This document shows, piece by piece, positions 7,292 through 15,044 of a DNA stretch of 64,000 nucleotides. The notes below the pieces were generated by a model, which saw only the letters and a list, made by a program, of their open reading frames with translations, ran no database searches and was not told where the DNA came from. Both the position numbers and the translations under genes were made by a program. How positions within the stretch are numbered: the stretch's first letter is position 1; the number at the start of each line of letters is the position of its first letter. Source of the stretch: Oscillospiraceae bacterium (GTDB lineage Bacteria; Bacillota; Clostridia; Oscillospirales; Acutalibacteraceae); the NCBI GenBank assembly GCA_902769255.1, contig CACXOM010000001.1, positions 124,001 through 188,000 of the forward strand, given 5' to 3'.

Positions 7292-7876
7292 TTGGATTTG
7301 AAAGAACAGGTTTTTAGCGTTCTTGTTATTTCCGCTTCGAAAAAGTTTAATAATTCAATAGCGGAATTTATTCCGAAATCACGCTTCACCCCTATAATTT
7401 TTGCTGATAATGTCGCTGCGGCTAAACGAGTTTTAACCGACAATTCTTTCGATATTGTTATTGTTAATTCACCTTTGCCTGATGAAAACGGCATTGATTT
7501 ATCTATTGATTTATGCGCCGATACAAACACAGGCGTTCTTTTGTTTTCAAGGTCCGATATTTATGAAATTGTGGTTGACAAGGTTATGCCTTACGGCGTT
7601 TTAACACTTTCAAAACCGGCTTCTTCAAAACTTGTTTTGCAATCGGTAAATATTTTGTGCTCTTTAAGACAAAAATTGAAAAAGTTTGAAAAGAAAACCG
7701 TTTCAATTGAAGAAAAAATGAAAGAAATCAGAATAATAAACCGTGCAAAGTGGCTTTTGATTGACGAACTCAAAATGAGCGAGGAAGATGCGCATAAATA
7801 TATTGAAAAGCAGGCTATGGACAATTGCGAAACAAAACGAAGTGTGTCTGAAAGAATTATAAGAACTTACGGGTGA
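7292..7876 (+). CDS. ANTAR-domain antitermination regulator with degenerate receiver domain
   Basis: 194-residue RNA-binding regulator. Residues 1-120 resemble a response-regulator receiver (FDIVIVNSPLPDENG), but the acidic pair near the N-terminus is missing (VISASKK) and the phosphorylatable aspartate position reads Asn59. A lysine equivalent (LSKPAS) remains. A charged coiled-coil leads into the ANTAR domain at about 138-194 (INRAKWLLIDELKMSEEDAH, then IEKQAMD). I prefer the TTG at 7292, 7 bases after AAGGAGGTG; the ATG at 7286 is only 1 base from it. ANTAR proteins bind hexaloop hairpins and prevent termination. The paired leaders at 801-1017 are its likely targets. As last gene of the operon it would act on its own transcription. 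Confidence 0.88.
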   Translation: MDLKEQVFSVLVISASKKFNNSIAEFIPKSRFTPIIFADNVAAAKRVLTDNSFDIVIVNSPLPDENGIDLSIDLCADTNTGVLLFSRSDIYEIVVDKVMPYGVLTLSKPASSKLVLQSVNILCSLRQKLKKFEKKTVSIEEKMKEIRIINRAKWLLIDELKMSEEDAHKYIEKQAMDNCETKRSVSERIIRTYG

Positions 7877-7905
7877 AAAAATTTTAATATTTTTGCAAAA
7901 AGCAC

Positions 7906-7934
7906 TTGAATTTTTAGTTTGTTTGTGTTATAAT
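7906..7934 (+). promoter_or_regulatory. Promoter of tRNA-Arg
   Basis: TTGAAT (7906-7911), a 17-base spacer and TATAAT (7929-7934), about 30 bases before the tRNA. Confidence 0.82.
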
Positions 7935-7964
7935 ATCGCTTGTGCTTGAAAAACAAGCGAATAT

Positions 7965-8041
7965 GCGCTGCTAGCTCAGTTGGATAGAGCATCTGCCTTC
8001 TAAGCAGAGGGTCGGGGGTTCGAATCCCTCGCAGCGCGCCA
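7965..8041 (+). tRNA. tRNA-Arg (anticodon TCT)
   Basis: Full cloverleaf: acceptor stem GCGCTGC (7965-7971) pairs with GCAGCGC (8031-8037), followed by discriminator G and an encoded CCA. D-arm region CTAGCTCAGTTGGATAGAG, anticodon stem TCTGC/GCAGA with loop CTTCTAA giving anticodon TCT (reads AGA), and T-arm GGGTTCGAATCCC. It is a single-gene transcription unit with its own promoter and terminator. Confidence 0.97.
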
Positions 8042-8048
8042 AAAATGT

Positions 8049-8076
8049 CCTCTAATCATTCGATTAGAGGTTTTTT
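8049..8076 (+). terminator. Rho-independent terminator after tRNA-Arg
   Basis: Perfect 9-bp stem CCTCTAATC/GATTAGAGG with a 4-base loop, followed by six T. Confidence 0.93.
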
Positions 8077-8141
8077 AAATTTAAAAAGTAAATAATTTGT
8101 TAATTATTATAAAACTATATACATTTTTATAAATTTGTGTT

Positions 8142-8147
8142 ATAATT
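8142..8147 (+). promoter_or_regulatory. Probable -10 box of the phosphohexomutase promoter
   Basis: TATAAT preceded by GTGT, with only a weak -35 (TATACA at 8119-8124) at 17-base spacing. It lies 40 bases before the start codon. Confidence 0.6.
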
Positions 8148-8186
8148 ATTAAGGTTATAATCTATAAATCATTTTGGAGGGTTTTT

Positions 8187-9851
8187 ATGGATTGGAAGAA
8201 AGAATATGAACGCTGGTTGAATTTTAGCGAACTTGATGAAGAATTGTTAGAAGAATTAAAATCGGCAGATGATATTCACGACAGATTTTATAAAGGACTT
8301 GAATTCGGCACAGGCGGTTTAAGAGGCGTTTTAGGCGCAGGCATTAACCGAATGAATATTTACACAGTCAGAAAAGCAACACAAGGTTTGGCTGACTATC
8401 TTAATGCGTCTGATTTACCTAAAAAAGTTGCTGTAGGTTACGACAGCAGAATTAAAAGCGATGTTTTTGCAAAGGAGTCTGCAAAAGTTTTGGCAGCTAA
8501 CGGCATTACTACATATATTTATCCGAGATTAGAGCCGACTCCGGCACTTTCTTGGGCTGTAAGATATTACGGTTGTGGTGCAGGTATTAATGTTACCGCA
8601 AGTCATAATCCCGCTAAATACAACGGCTATAAGGTTTATGGCGCAGACGGTTGCCAAATCAATTTGGAAGTTGCTGATAAAATTTTAAACGCAATTGAAA
8701 AGGTTGATTGTTTTGAAGTGCCGACTGTTGATTTTGATGAGGCTGTAAAACAAGGCAAAATCGTTGTTATTGAAGATAAATGTGTTGATGATTTTGTTGA
8801 TGCGGTTTACGCACAAAAAGTCGGTGACGGCGAGGGAACTGATAAATTGAAATTAGTTTACACTCCTTTAAACGGTGCCGGTCTTGAATGTGTTAAAAAA
8901 CTTCTTAAAAAAATGAACATTAACAATGTTTCAATAGTTAAAGAGCAGGAAATGCCTGACGGTAATTTTCCGACTTGCCCTTATCCTAACCCTGAAATTA
9001 AAGAGGCAATGCAAAAAGGTCTTGACCTTTGTGAAAAAGTTAAGCCTGATTTGCTTTTAGGTACCGACCCTGATTGTGACAGAGCAGGCACCGCCGTTCC
9101 AAATAAAGAGGGCGGTTACACCTTGATAACAGGTAACGAAATGGGCATAATTTTGCTTGATTATATTTGCAAAACAAGAACTAAACTCGGCACAATGCCA
9201 AAAAATCCTATCGCTGTTTCTACTATAGTTTCGACCGATATGATTGACCCGATTGCTAAAAAATACGGCGTTGAAATTAAAAGAACGCTAACAGGTTTTA
9301 AATTTATCGGTGAGCAAATAGGTATTTTAGAAAAAACAGGCGAGCAAGACAGATTTATTTTTGGTTTTGAAGAGAGTTACGGTTATTTATCAGGCGCTCA
9401 TGTAAGAGATAAAGACGCTGTAAACGCTGCATTGTTGATTTTTGAAGCGGCTGCTTTTTATGCAAAACAGGGCAAAAGCCTTTTAGATGTAATTACTGAT
9501 TTGTATGAGGAATACGGTTATTACCGCAATGCGCTTGTAAGCGTTGAGTTTGAGGGCGATACAGGTATGACCAAAATGCAAAATATTATGCAAACTTTGC
9601 GAAATGATGTTCCTAAAACAATCGGCGATTACAAAGTTGAAAAATTTGTCGATTATTACGCTGATGGCACAGGTTTGCCAAAATCAAATGTGCTCGAATT
9701 TCGTTTAGAGGGCGGCTCTAAGTTTATGGTGCGCCCGTCGGGTACAGAGCCGAAAATTAAAGTTTATTTATCATCTGTTGCAAAAACAAAAGAAGAAGCA
9801 GACGAAATAAACAAACAACTTGAAAAAGTGGCTTTTGAAGTTTTGAAATAA
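8187..9851 (+). CDS. pgcA: Phosphoglucomutase/phosphomannomutase family protein
   Basis: Interconverts hexose 1- and 6-phosphates, feeding glucose 1-phosphate to glycolipid, teichoic acid or glycogen synthesis. The 554-residue product has the four domains of the alpha-D-phosphohexomutases: GTGGLRG near the N-terminus, the phosphoserine loop TASHNPAKYNGYK around residue 147, the metal site GTDPDCDR near residue 290, the sugar-specificity loop FGFEESYGYLSG, and the phosphate-binding loop VRPSGTEPKIKVY near the C-terminus. Length and motifs fit PgcA of Bacillus better than the 450-residue GlmM. It is a single-gene unit with AGGG-type ribosome binding site and a downstream palindrome. Confidence 0.9.
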   Translation: MDWKKEYERWLNFSELDEELLEELKSADDIHDRFYKGLEFGTGGLRGVLGAGINRMNIYTVRKATQGLADYLNASDLPKKVAVGYDSRIKSDVFAKESAKVLAANGITTYIYPRLEPTPALSWAVRYYGCGAGINVTASHNPAKYNGYKVYGADGCQINLEVADKILNAIEKVDCFEVPTVDFDEAVKQGKIVVIEDKCVDDFVDAVYAQKVGDGEGTDKLKLVYTPLNGAGLECVKKLLKKMNINNVSIVKEQEMPDGNFPTCPYPNPEIKEAMQKGLDLCEKVKPDLLLGTDPDCDRAGTAVPNKEGGYTLITGNEMGIILLDYICKTRTKLGTMPKNPIAVSTIVSTDMIDPIAKKYGVEIKRTLTGFKFIGEQIGILEKTGEQDRFIFGFEESYGYLSGAHVRDKDAVNAALLIFEAAAFYAKQGKSLLDVITDLYEEYGYYRNALVSVEFEGDTGMTKMQNIMQTLRNDVPKTIGDYKVEKFVDYYADGTGLPKSNVLEFRLEGGSKFMVRPSGTEPKIKVYLSSVAKTKEEADEINKQLEKVAFEVLK

Positions 9852-9859
9852 CAATTTTT

Positions 9860-9883
9860 AACCGCCTTTTTAAAAAGGCGGTT
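9860..9883. terminator. Palindromic terminator-like hairpin after pgcA
   Basis: Perfect 24-base palindrome AACCGCCTTTTT/AAAAAGGCGGTT, followed only by a weak T-rich stretch (ATTTAG). It could work as a terminator or RNA 3' end stabiliser. Confidence 0.6.
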
Positions 9884-9943
9884 ATTTAGCAACTTTTGTA
9901 GGTAATAATTAACAAAAAAGTTATAAAAAATTAATATTGTATG

Positions 9944-9972
9944 TTGATTATTTGCAAAAAGTGTGCTAAAAT
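9944..9972 (+). promoter_or_regulatory. Promoter of the cytidylate-kinase-like/rubrerythrin pair
   Basis: TTGATT (9944-9949), a 17-base spacer, and TAAAAT (9967-9972) with an upstream TGC giving an extended -10. Confidence 0.68.
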
Positions 9973-10002
9973 ATAGTTATATTAATAATAGGAGAGAAAT
10001 AA

Positions 10003-10617
10003 ATGGACAATTTTATAATAACAATAAGCCGTGAATTTGGCTCAGGCGGAAGAAAAATAGGCGAAGGTGTCGCAAAAAAGTTAGGTTTTAATTATTATGA
10101 TAAAGCTATAATTGATGAGGCAGCTGAAGAAAGCGGTCTTTCTGCCGAATTTATTGCAAAAGAGGAGCAGACTTTTTCAAATAGCATTTTGTTTAACCTT
10201 GCAACTTCGGGCGGTTCTTTCGGTGTTGGCGGAACTTCGCTTGTTGATAAAATATATGTTTCGGAAAGCAAGGCTATTAAAGACTTTGCCGACAAAGGCT
10301 CTTGCGTAATTGTAGGCCGTTGCGCTGATTATGTTTTGAGAGACAGAAACTGTTTTAATGTTTTTGTTTATGCCGATGAAGATTTCAAAAAGAAAAGAAT
10401 TGTTGAGGAATACGGTTACCCGCAAAAAGATGCGGCAAAACTTATTAAAACGAGAGATAAAACAAGAGCGAGACATTATAATTATTATTGCGACAGAATT
10501 TGGGGCGAGAGAAAGAATTATCATTTGCTCATAAATTCGGGCGCTTATGGTATTGAGGAGGCTGTTAATCTTATAATTGACAGCGCAAAAATATATCAAA
10601 AAAATAAAGAAAAGTAA
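10003..10617 (+). CDS. Cytidylate kinase-like P-loop protein
   Basis: 204-residue nucleotide kinase-fold protein of the cytidylate kinase-like family (related to, but distinct from, Cmk). The P-loop is the variant SREFGSGGRKIG at residues 9-20, followed by LGFNYYDKAIIDEAAEESG. VIVGRCADYVLRD gives the next conserved block, and TRDKTRARHYNYY is the arginine-rich lid. The true substrate is not established for this family, so (d)CMP phosphorylation should not be assumed. It lies 15 bases upstream of rubrerythrin and probably shares its transcript; the link has no obvious functional reason. Confidence 0.82.
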   Translation: MDNFIITISREFGSGGRKIGEGVAKKLGFNYYDKAIIDEAAEESGLSAEFIAKEEQTFSNSILFNLATSGGSFGVGGTSLVDKIYVSESKAIKDFADKGSCVIVGRCADYVLRDRNCFNVFVYADEDFKKKRIVEEYGYPQKDAAKLIKTRDKTRARHYNYYCDRIWGERKNYHLLINSGAYGIEEAVNLIIDSAKIYQKNKEK

Positions 10618-10632
10618 AAAGGAGATTTTGTT

Positions 10633-11166
10633 ATGGAATTGAAAGGTTCTCAAACCGAAAAGAATTTATGGACCGCTTTTGCGGGCGAATCGCAAGCAAG
10701 AAATAAGTATACTTATTTCGCAAGCAAAGCGAAAAAAGAGGGCTATCAACAAATAGCCGCTATTTTTGAAGAAACCGCTTTAAATGAGAAAGAACACGCT
10801 AAAATCTGGTTTAAAGAATTAAGCGGAATAGGCACTACTGCCGAGAATTTAAAGGCAGCTGCCGAGGGCGAAAATTTTGAGTGGACTGATATGTACGCTG
10901 AATTTGCAAAAACCGCTAAAGAAGAAGGATTTGACAGATTAGCATTCCTTTTTGAAGAGGTTGGTAAAATCGAAAAAGAACACGAGGAAAGATATAGAAA
11001 ACTGCTTGAAAAAGTTGAAAACGGTACTGTTTTTGAAGCGGGTGAGGTAAAAATTTGGAAATGCAGAAATTGCGGACACATTGTTGTAGGCACTGGCGCT
11101 CCTGATGTATGTCCTGTTTGTGACCACCCTCAATCTTTCTTTGAAATAAAAGCAGAAAATTATTAA
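10633..11166 (+). CDS. rbr: Rubrerythrin
   Basis: Non-haem diiron peroxidase that reduces hydrogen peroxide in anaerobes, using electrons from rubredoxin or NAD(P)H reductases. The 177-residue product has the ferritin-like four-helix domain with two ExxH-type iron motifs ([11 protein letters not shown] near residue 18, [22 protein letters not shown]) and a C-terminal rubredoxin-like iron site: CRNCG at about 138 and CPVC about 13 residues later. Length and order are standard. Ribosome binding site AAGGAG. This points to an obligately anaerobic, oxygen-exposed lifestyle. Confidence 0.96.
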   Translation: MELKGSQTEKNLWTAFAGESQARNKYTYFASKAKKEGYQQIAAIFEETALNEKEHAKIWFKELSGIGTTAENLKAAAEGENFEWTDMYAEFAKTAKEEGFDRLAFLFEEVGKIEKEHEERYRKLLEKVENGTVFEAGEVKIWKCRNCGHIVVGTGAPDVCPVCDHPQSFFEIKAENY

Positions 11167-11180
11167 TATTTGTAAAATAA

Positions 11181-11220
11181 AAACTCAAGCCCCCTAATTT
11201 AATAGGGGGCTTGAGTTTTT
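11181..11220. terminator. Bidirectional terminator between rbr and the zinc-ribbon gene
   Basis: 16-bp stem (11181-11196 with 11203-11218, core CAAGCCCCC/GGGGGCTTG), loop ATTTAA, T-run on the plus side and A-rich left flank giving a T-run on the minus side. It serves converging rbr and the minus-strand gene at 11255. Confidence 0.93.
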
Positions 11221-11254
11221 GAGATTTTTAAATGAAAAGAATAAAGTTTTTACG

Positions 11255-11581
11255 TTATTCTTCAGTATTTTCTGTTTGGGCAGGTTCTTCGGCATTTTCA
11301 GCCTCTTCTGCTTCTTTCATTTTCGCAAAACACTCACTGCAATAAACAGGTCTGTCTTCACGAGGTTTGAAAGGAACTTTTGCTTCTGCACCGCAAGAAG
11401 CACAAACAGTTACAAACATTTCTCTGTTAGCTCTTGAGGCTGCTTTTCTTGCATCACGACATGCTTTACAGCGCTGCGGCTCGTTTACAAAGCCTTTAGC
11501 CTCATAAAACTCCTGCTCACCGGCGGTAAATACAAACTCCTGACCGCATTCTTTACAAGTTAATGTTTTGTCTTCAAACAT
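11255..11581 (-). CDS. Zinc-ribbon domain protein
   Basis: 108-residue soluble protein of unknown role. Four CxxC pairs are visible: CKECG at residue 9, CKAC around 39, CASC around 59 and CSEC around 81, with an acidic glutamate-rich tail. The pairs are consistent with two zinc-binding units, as in small zinc-ribbon proteins common in Clostridia. A ribosome binding site GAGAGG precedes the ATG. It lies downstream of the SigH-like sigma gene on the same strand, with a small hairpin between. I do not assign a function; nucleic acid or protein binding is only a guess. Confidence 0.78.
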   Translation of the reverse strand: MFEDKTLTCKECGQEFVFTAGEQEFYEAKGFVNEPQRCKACRDARKAASRANREMFVTVCASCGAEAKVPFKPREDRPVYCSECFAKMKEAEEAENAEEPAQTENTEE

Positions 11582-11615
11582 AGGGGATACCTCTCTAAAT
11601 TAAATTCTTTATATT

Positions 11616-11638
11616 AAAACTTAAAAACTTTAAGTTTT
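11616..11638 (-). repeat. A/T-rich inverted repeat between sigH-like gene and zinc-ribbon gene
   Basis: AAAACTTAAA and TTTAAGTTTT, 10-bp arms with a 3-base loop. No strong T-tract follows, so it is a weak terminator or processing hairpin at best. Confidence 0.5.
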
Positions 11639-11647
11639 AACTCCGTT

Positions 11648-12211
11648 TCATTTAAGTTTTTTTCTTAATCTTTGCATTGCGTTGTCAACAGATTTTTGCG
11701 AAATATTCAGTACTTTTGCGATTTTATCATAAGAATTTCCGTTTAAATACAGTTTTAAAACGCTTTGTTCAAGATTTGAAAGCTTTTCGGTAATTTTTGA
11801 CTTTAATAAATCAATGTTTTCTTTTGAAATTAAAGCGATTTCAGGATTATCAAAACTTTTTGACTCAAAATCACTTTTTTCTTCAATAAAAACTAATGCC
11901 GATTTTGGAATTTGCTTTTTGCTTAAAGTTTTTTTAACCGCCGACATAATGTTGCGGTCAATACAAAGATAAGCAAAAGTTGAAAAGCTTGCGCCGAAAC
12001 TGCTGTCATAGCATTTAACGGCATTCATAAGACCGATTAAGCCTTCTTGAACTAAATCTTCAAAATCAATTTCGCTTTTATCATAAGCATAAGCCCTTGC
12101 TCTGACTGCGAATAAATAACGACCTACAAGCGCGCTGTAAGCGTCATTATCACCGTGTTTACAAGCGAACACTAATTCTTCATCAGAATAATCGGCAAAT
12201 TTTTTTACCAT
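11648..12211 (-). CDS. sigH: RNA polymerase sigma factor, SigH-like
   Basis: 187-residue sigma-70 family protein. Region 2 shows FEDLVQEGLIGLMNAV and FAYLCIDRNIMSAVKK; region 4 shows LEQSVLKLYLNGNSYDKIA and the helix SQKSVDNAMQRLRKKL, closely like the KSIDNALQRVKRKL of Bacillus SigH, the early sporulation/stationary phase sigma. I chose the ATG at 12211, with GAGG upstream, over a TTG six codons earlier. It has its own sigma-A promoter. Unlike in Bacillus, it is not next to secE/nusG but directly downstream of the spoIIA operon. It may be true SigH or a sporulation paralogue. Confidence 0.8.
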   Translation of the reverse strand: MVKKFADYSDEELVFACKHGDNDAYSALVGRYLFAVRARAYAYDKSEIDFEDLVQEGLIGLMNAVKCYDSSFGASFSTFAYLCIDRNIMSAVKKTLSKKQIPKSALVFIEEKSDFESKSFDNPEIALISKENIDLLKSKITEKLSNLEQSVLKLYLNGNSYDKIAKVLNISQKSVDNAMQRLRKKLK

Positions 12212-12247
12212 AGACAAAAAGAACCTCAATAAATTATCTATAATAGT

Positions 12248-12276
12248 ATAATACTACTTTTTAATTGAATTGTCAA
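12248..12276 (-). promoter_or_regulatory. Sigma-A promoter of the SigH-like gene
   Basis: On the minus strand TTGACA (12276-12271), 17 bases, TATTAT (12253-12248). Confidence 0.82.
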
Positions 12277-12334
12277 GTAAAATTTGTATATTTTTATAAA
12301 AATTCTTGAAAAAAGCGTTAATAATTTGGTTAAA

Positions 12335-12976
12335 TCATACTGAAAGGCGATTTTTTAGCAATTTTAGCAGTTTTTTCTCTTTTCTTGATACTTGAACTTG
12401 CGAAAGCCCCATTATTTTTGCAGTTTCGCATTGAGTTTTATCGGAAAAATAGCGAAGTTTTATTAAAATTTTATCGCTTTTGTCAAGGGTATCTATCAGT
12501 TGGTTAACAGAAACTTTGTTTATTAGTTTTTCTTCTATTGAAACAAAAACTTTTCTCTCGATTTCCTCATCTGTATCAAGCGATTTTAGCGTACGAACGG
12601 CGTTAAGCGCATAGGTGACTTCTTCTCCGGTTGAGTTTAAATATTCTGCAATTTCATTAATTTTTGGCTCTTTGCCGAGTTTTGTTTTAAGGTCTATAAT
12701 CGCCTTGTTTGCCTTGTTGCCAAGGTCTTTTACCGCACGGCTGATTTTAATGGGGTTGTTATCTCGAAAAAGTTGTTTTATTTCGCCGAGAATAAGAGGA
12801 ACTGCATAAGTTGAAAACTGAAAACCTTTGCTTTTATCAAACTTTTTCGCCGCTTTAACAAGTCCTATGCAACCAGCCGAATACAACTCGTCATATTCAA
12901 TTCCTTTATATTGCATTTTGTGGGCGCAAGCGTGAACTAATTTTAGATTTTGTTTTACTAATTCTTCATAACTCAT
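12335..12976 (-). CDS. sigF: Sporulation sigma factor SigF
   Basis: Forespore-specific sigma factor of 213 residues. Region 2 has YDELYSAGCIGLVKAAKKFD and FSTYAVPLILGEIKQLFRD; region 3 has KLGKEPKINEIAEYL; region 4 ends with QCETAKIMGLSQVQVSRKEK, the SQVQVSR signature shared by SigF/SigG/SigB. The identity as SigF rests on being the third gene after spoIIAA and spoIIAB, in the order conserved in all endospore formers. It overlaps spoIIAB by ATGA. It is held inactive by SpoIIAB and released by SpoIIAA in the forespore. Confidence 0.94.
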   Translation of the reverse strand: MSYEELVKQNLKLVHACAHKMQYKGIEYDELYSAGCIGLVKAAKKFDKSKGFQFSTYAVPLILGEIKQLFRDNNPIKISRAVKDLGNKANKAIIDLKTKLGKEPKINEIAEYLNSTGEEVTYALNAVRTLKSLDTDEEIERKVFVSIEEKLINKVSVNQLIDTLDKSDKILIKLRYFSDKTQCETAKIMGLSQVQVSRKEKKLLKLLKNRLSV

Positions 12977-13401
12977 TTTGATTTTATTTCTTTAAAAAGC
13001 GTAACAGTGGTGCCTTTGCCGATTTTTGAAATAACTCGAATTTTATCGCAAAAGGACTGCATAACCGCAAAACCGAGCCCAGCACGTTCTTCACCGCCTG
13101 TGGTATAAAGCGGTTGCATTGCTTTGTTTACATCGTCAATTCCGCACCCTTTATCACGAATAACAATTTTTACTTTGTTGTTTTCAAAAATTTTCACCGT
13201 TATGTAAATTTCGCCGCTAAAATTTTTATAAGCGTGAATAATGCAGTTTGTTACCGCTTCTGAAACTGCCGTTTTTATGTCTGATATTTCCTCAATTGTC
13301 GGGTCTAATTGCGCAACAAAAGCGCCTATTGATGCCCTTGCAAAACTTTCGTTTGCAGATTTTGCCTGCAACTGCATTTTTAATTGATTTTTAACTTTCA
13401 T
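12973..13401 (-). CDS. spoIIAB: Anti-sigma F factor / serine kinase SpoIIAB
   Basis: 142-residue GHKL-fold ATPase that binds SigF and phosphorylates SpoIIAA. The N-box is SEAVTNCIIHAYKN (around residues 48-61), the ATP-binding G1 box is IRDKGCGIDDV, and the G2 region is RAGLGFAVMQSFCD with GKGTTVTL at the C-terminus. Length matches the 146 residues of the Bacillus protein. It follows spoIIAA by two bases and overlaps sigF, fixing the stoichiometry of the switch. Confidence 0.95.
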   Translation of the reverse strand: MKVKNQLKMQLQAKSANESFARASIGAFVAQLDPTIEEISDIKTAVSEAVTNCIIHAYKNFSGEIYITVKIFENNKVKIVIRDKGCGIDDVNKAMQPLYTTGGEERAGLGFAVMQSFCDKIRVISKIGKGTTVTLFKEIKSK

Positions 13402-13403
13402 TT

Positions 13404-13721
13404 TTAAAATTCCTCTCTTTCAATTTTTGCAAGCCTGTCCATTCCCGCCAATTTTAAAACTCTGTAAGTGTTAGGCGAGGGGTTTTTTATTTTAACTTTT
13501 CCGCCTGTTTGCTTGATTTTTTTATACCTGCCCATAATAAGCCCTATTCCCGAACTGTCCATAAAAGTTATGTCCGAAAAATCAAGAATTAGAGTTTTTG
13601 GATTTTGAATTTCAATTTCAAGGTCAATTTGCTCACGAATACTTTTGGCGCAGTGGTGGTCGATTTCGCCGTCAAGTTCTGCGGTGAGAATATCGTTTTC
13701 CATTTTTAATTTACATTCCAT
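13404..13721 (-). CDS. spoIIAA: Anti-sigma F factor antagonist SpoIIAA
   Basis: 105-residue STAS-domain protein that, when dephosphorylated, displaces SigF from SpoIIAB. The phosphorylation loop is FMDSSGIGLIMGRYK; Ser57 is the equivalent of Bacillus Ser58, the residue phosphorylated by SpoIIAB. The strand-helix pattern LILDFSDITF before it is typical. GGAGG lies 8 bases before the ATG. First gene of the spoIIA operon. I could not find a convincing SigH promoter in the 80 bases upstream, where a terminator hairpin lies. Confidence 0.95.
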   Translation of the reverse strand: MECKLKMENDILTAELDGEIDHHCAKSIREQIDLEIEIQNPKTLILDFSDITFMDSSGIGLIMGRYKKIKQTGGKVKIKNPSPNTYRVLKLAGMDRLAKIEREEF

Positions 13722-13740
13722 AGTTTTTCCTCCAAAATAA

Positions 13741-13771
13741 AAAAGCCTGTATTAATAATACAGACTTTTTT
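13741..13771. terminator. Terminator between folC and spoIIAA
   Basis: Stem AAAAG, one mismatch, CTGTATT, loop AAT, AATACAG, mismatch, CTTTT, with T-runs on both strands. It most likely ends the yjbR-folC transcript (minus strand), insulating spoIIA. Confidence 0.82.
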
Positions 13772-13801
13772 GTTTGTTTTTAGTCGAATTTTGCTGTTAT
13801 T

Positions 13802-15043
13802 TTAAAAAAACTTTAACGCTTCGGAGCACAAATAAAACGAACCGCAAATGCAAATGTCGCTTTTAGTGCTTTTAGCATTATTTATAGCGCTTTCAAGCGA
13901 GTTTTCCACAATTACATTGTCGCAGTATTGTTTCGCTTTTGCCTTTAATTCGCAAGCACTCAAAGAGCGAGGGTTATTTACCGTAACCGTGTAAATTTGC
14001 GAAAATAGGGGAGCAATTTGCGAAAGCACCTTATCACAGTCTTTATCTTTCATCATTCCGATAATACCAACGGGTTTTTCAAAATATTTTTGCAAATGCT
14101 CTTTAAGTGAGCAAACACCATCGGGGTTGTGCGCCCCGTCTAAAAGGATTTTCGGGTTAGTTGAAATTAATTGTAGTCTTGCAGGAAAAACAGCATTTTT
14201 AGCGCCGTTTTTAATATCGTCAATACTTACTTTTAAACCGCTTTTTTCAATTGCGGTAACGGCGGTTAAAAAGTTTAAAGGCTGATAAAATCCGGCAATA
14301 GCAAGTTTAATTTCAGTATTTTTATATCTAATCAAATCACCGTTAATATCACGCTTAATAAATTCAATTTCATCGGCGTTTACAATGGTTAAATCGCTGT
14401 TTTTCTTTTCGCAAACTTCACTTATAACCTTGAAAGTGTTGTTTTGCTGAACAGGGTATAAAACTGTATTACAGTTTTCTTTAATAATGCCTGCTTTTTC
14501 AAAAGCGATTTTTTCGATTGTATCGCCCAATTGCTCGGTGTGGTCAATTGAAACCGAACAAATAACGCTTGCCAGCGGATTTTTTATAACATTAGTCGAA
14601 TCAAACCTGCCACCAAGCCCCACTTCAAGCACAACAACATCGCATTTTTGCTGATAAAAGTATAACATTCCGATTGCGGTTACAATTTCAAATTCGGTTG
14701 GCAATTCATCTTTCGGATATGTGTCGACTACCTGTTTAATTTGCTCTACAATTGTTGATAACTGCTCTTCGCTTATCATTTCGCCATTAATTTGAAAACG
14801 CTCTCTAAAATCTATAATGTAAGGCGAAATAAACATACCTGTTTTGTAGCCTGCGCTTGTTAAAATTGATGAGCAAAATTTTGAGGTTGAGCCTTTGCCG
14901 TTTGTGCCTGCAATATGAATAAATTTAAGTTTATCTTGCGGATTGCCAAGGTCGTTTAGCAATTTTGTTATGCGTTCAAGCCCGAGTTTCGAGCCGAAAA
15001 TTAAAAATGAATCAATATAATCAGTTGCTTGTTTGTAAGTCAT
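13802..15043 (-). CDS. folC: Folylpolyglutamate synthase / dihydrofolate synthase
   Basis: Adds glutamate to dihydropteroate and/or tetrahydrofolates. 413 residues, Mur-ligase-like fold. Seen: FIHIAGTNGKGSTSKF (P-loop, about residues 41-56), the FolC-specific block GMFISPYIIDFRERFQING, VVLEVGLGGRFDSTNVI, SIDHTEQLGDTIEKIAFEKAGIIK, and the C-terminal LLDGAHNPDGV and GMMKDKD. Length is normal. It follows the YjbR gene by one base and is probably translated from the same message. No other folate genes are in the window. Confidence 0.95.
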   Translation of the reverse strand: MTYKQATDYIDSFLIFGSKLGLERITKLLNDLGNPQDKLKFIHIAGTNGKGSTSKFCSSILTSAGYKTGMFISPYIIDFRERFQINGEMISEEQLSTIVEQIKQVVDTYPKDELPTEFEIVTAIGMLYFYQQKCDVVVLEVGLGGRFDSTNVIKNPLASVICSVSIDHTEQLGDTIEKIAFEKAGIIKENCNTVLYPVQQNNTFKVISEVCEKKNSDLTIVNADEIEFIKRDINGDLIRYKNTEIKLAIAGFYQPLNFLTAVTAIEKSGLKVSIDDIKNGAKNAVFPARLQLISTNPKILLDGAHNPDGVCSLKEHLQKYFEKPVGIIGMMKDKDCDKVLSQIAPLFSQIYTVTVNNPRSLSACELKAKAKQYCDNVIVENSLESAINNAKSTKSDICICGSFYLCSEALKFF

Positions 15044-15044
15044 A

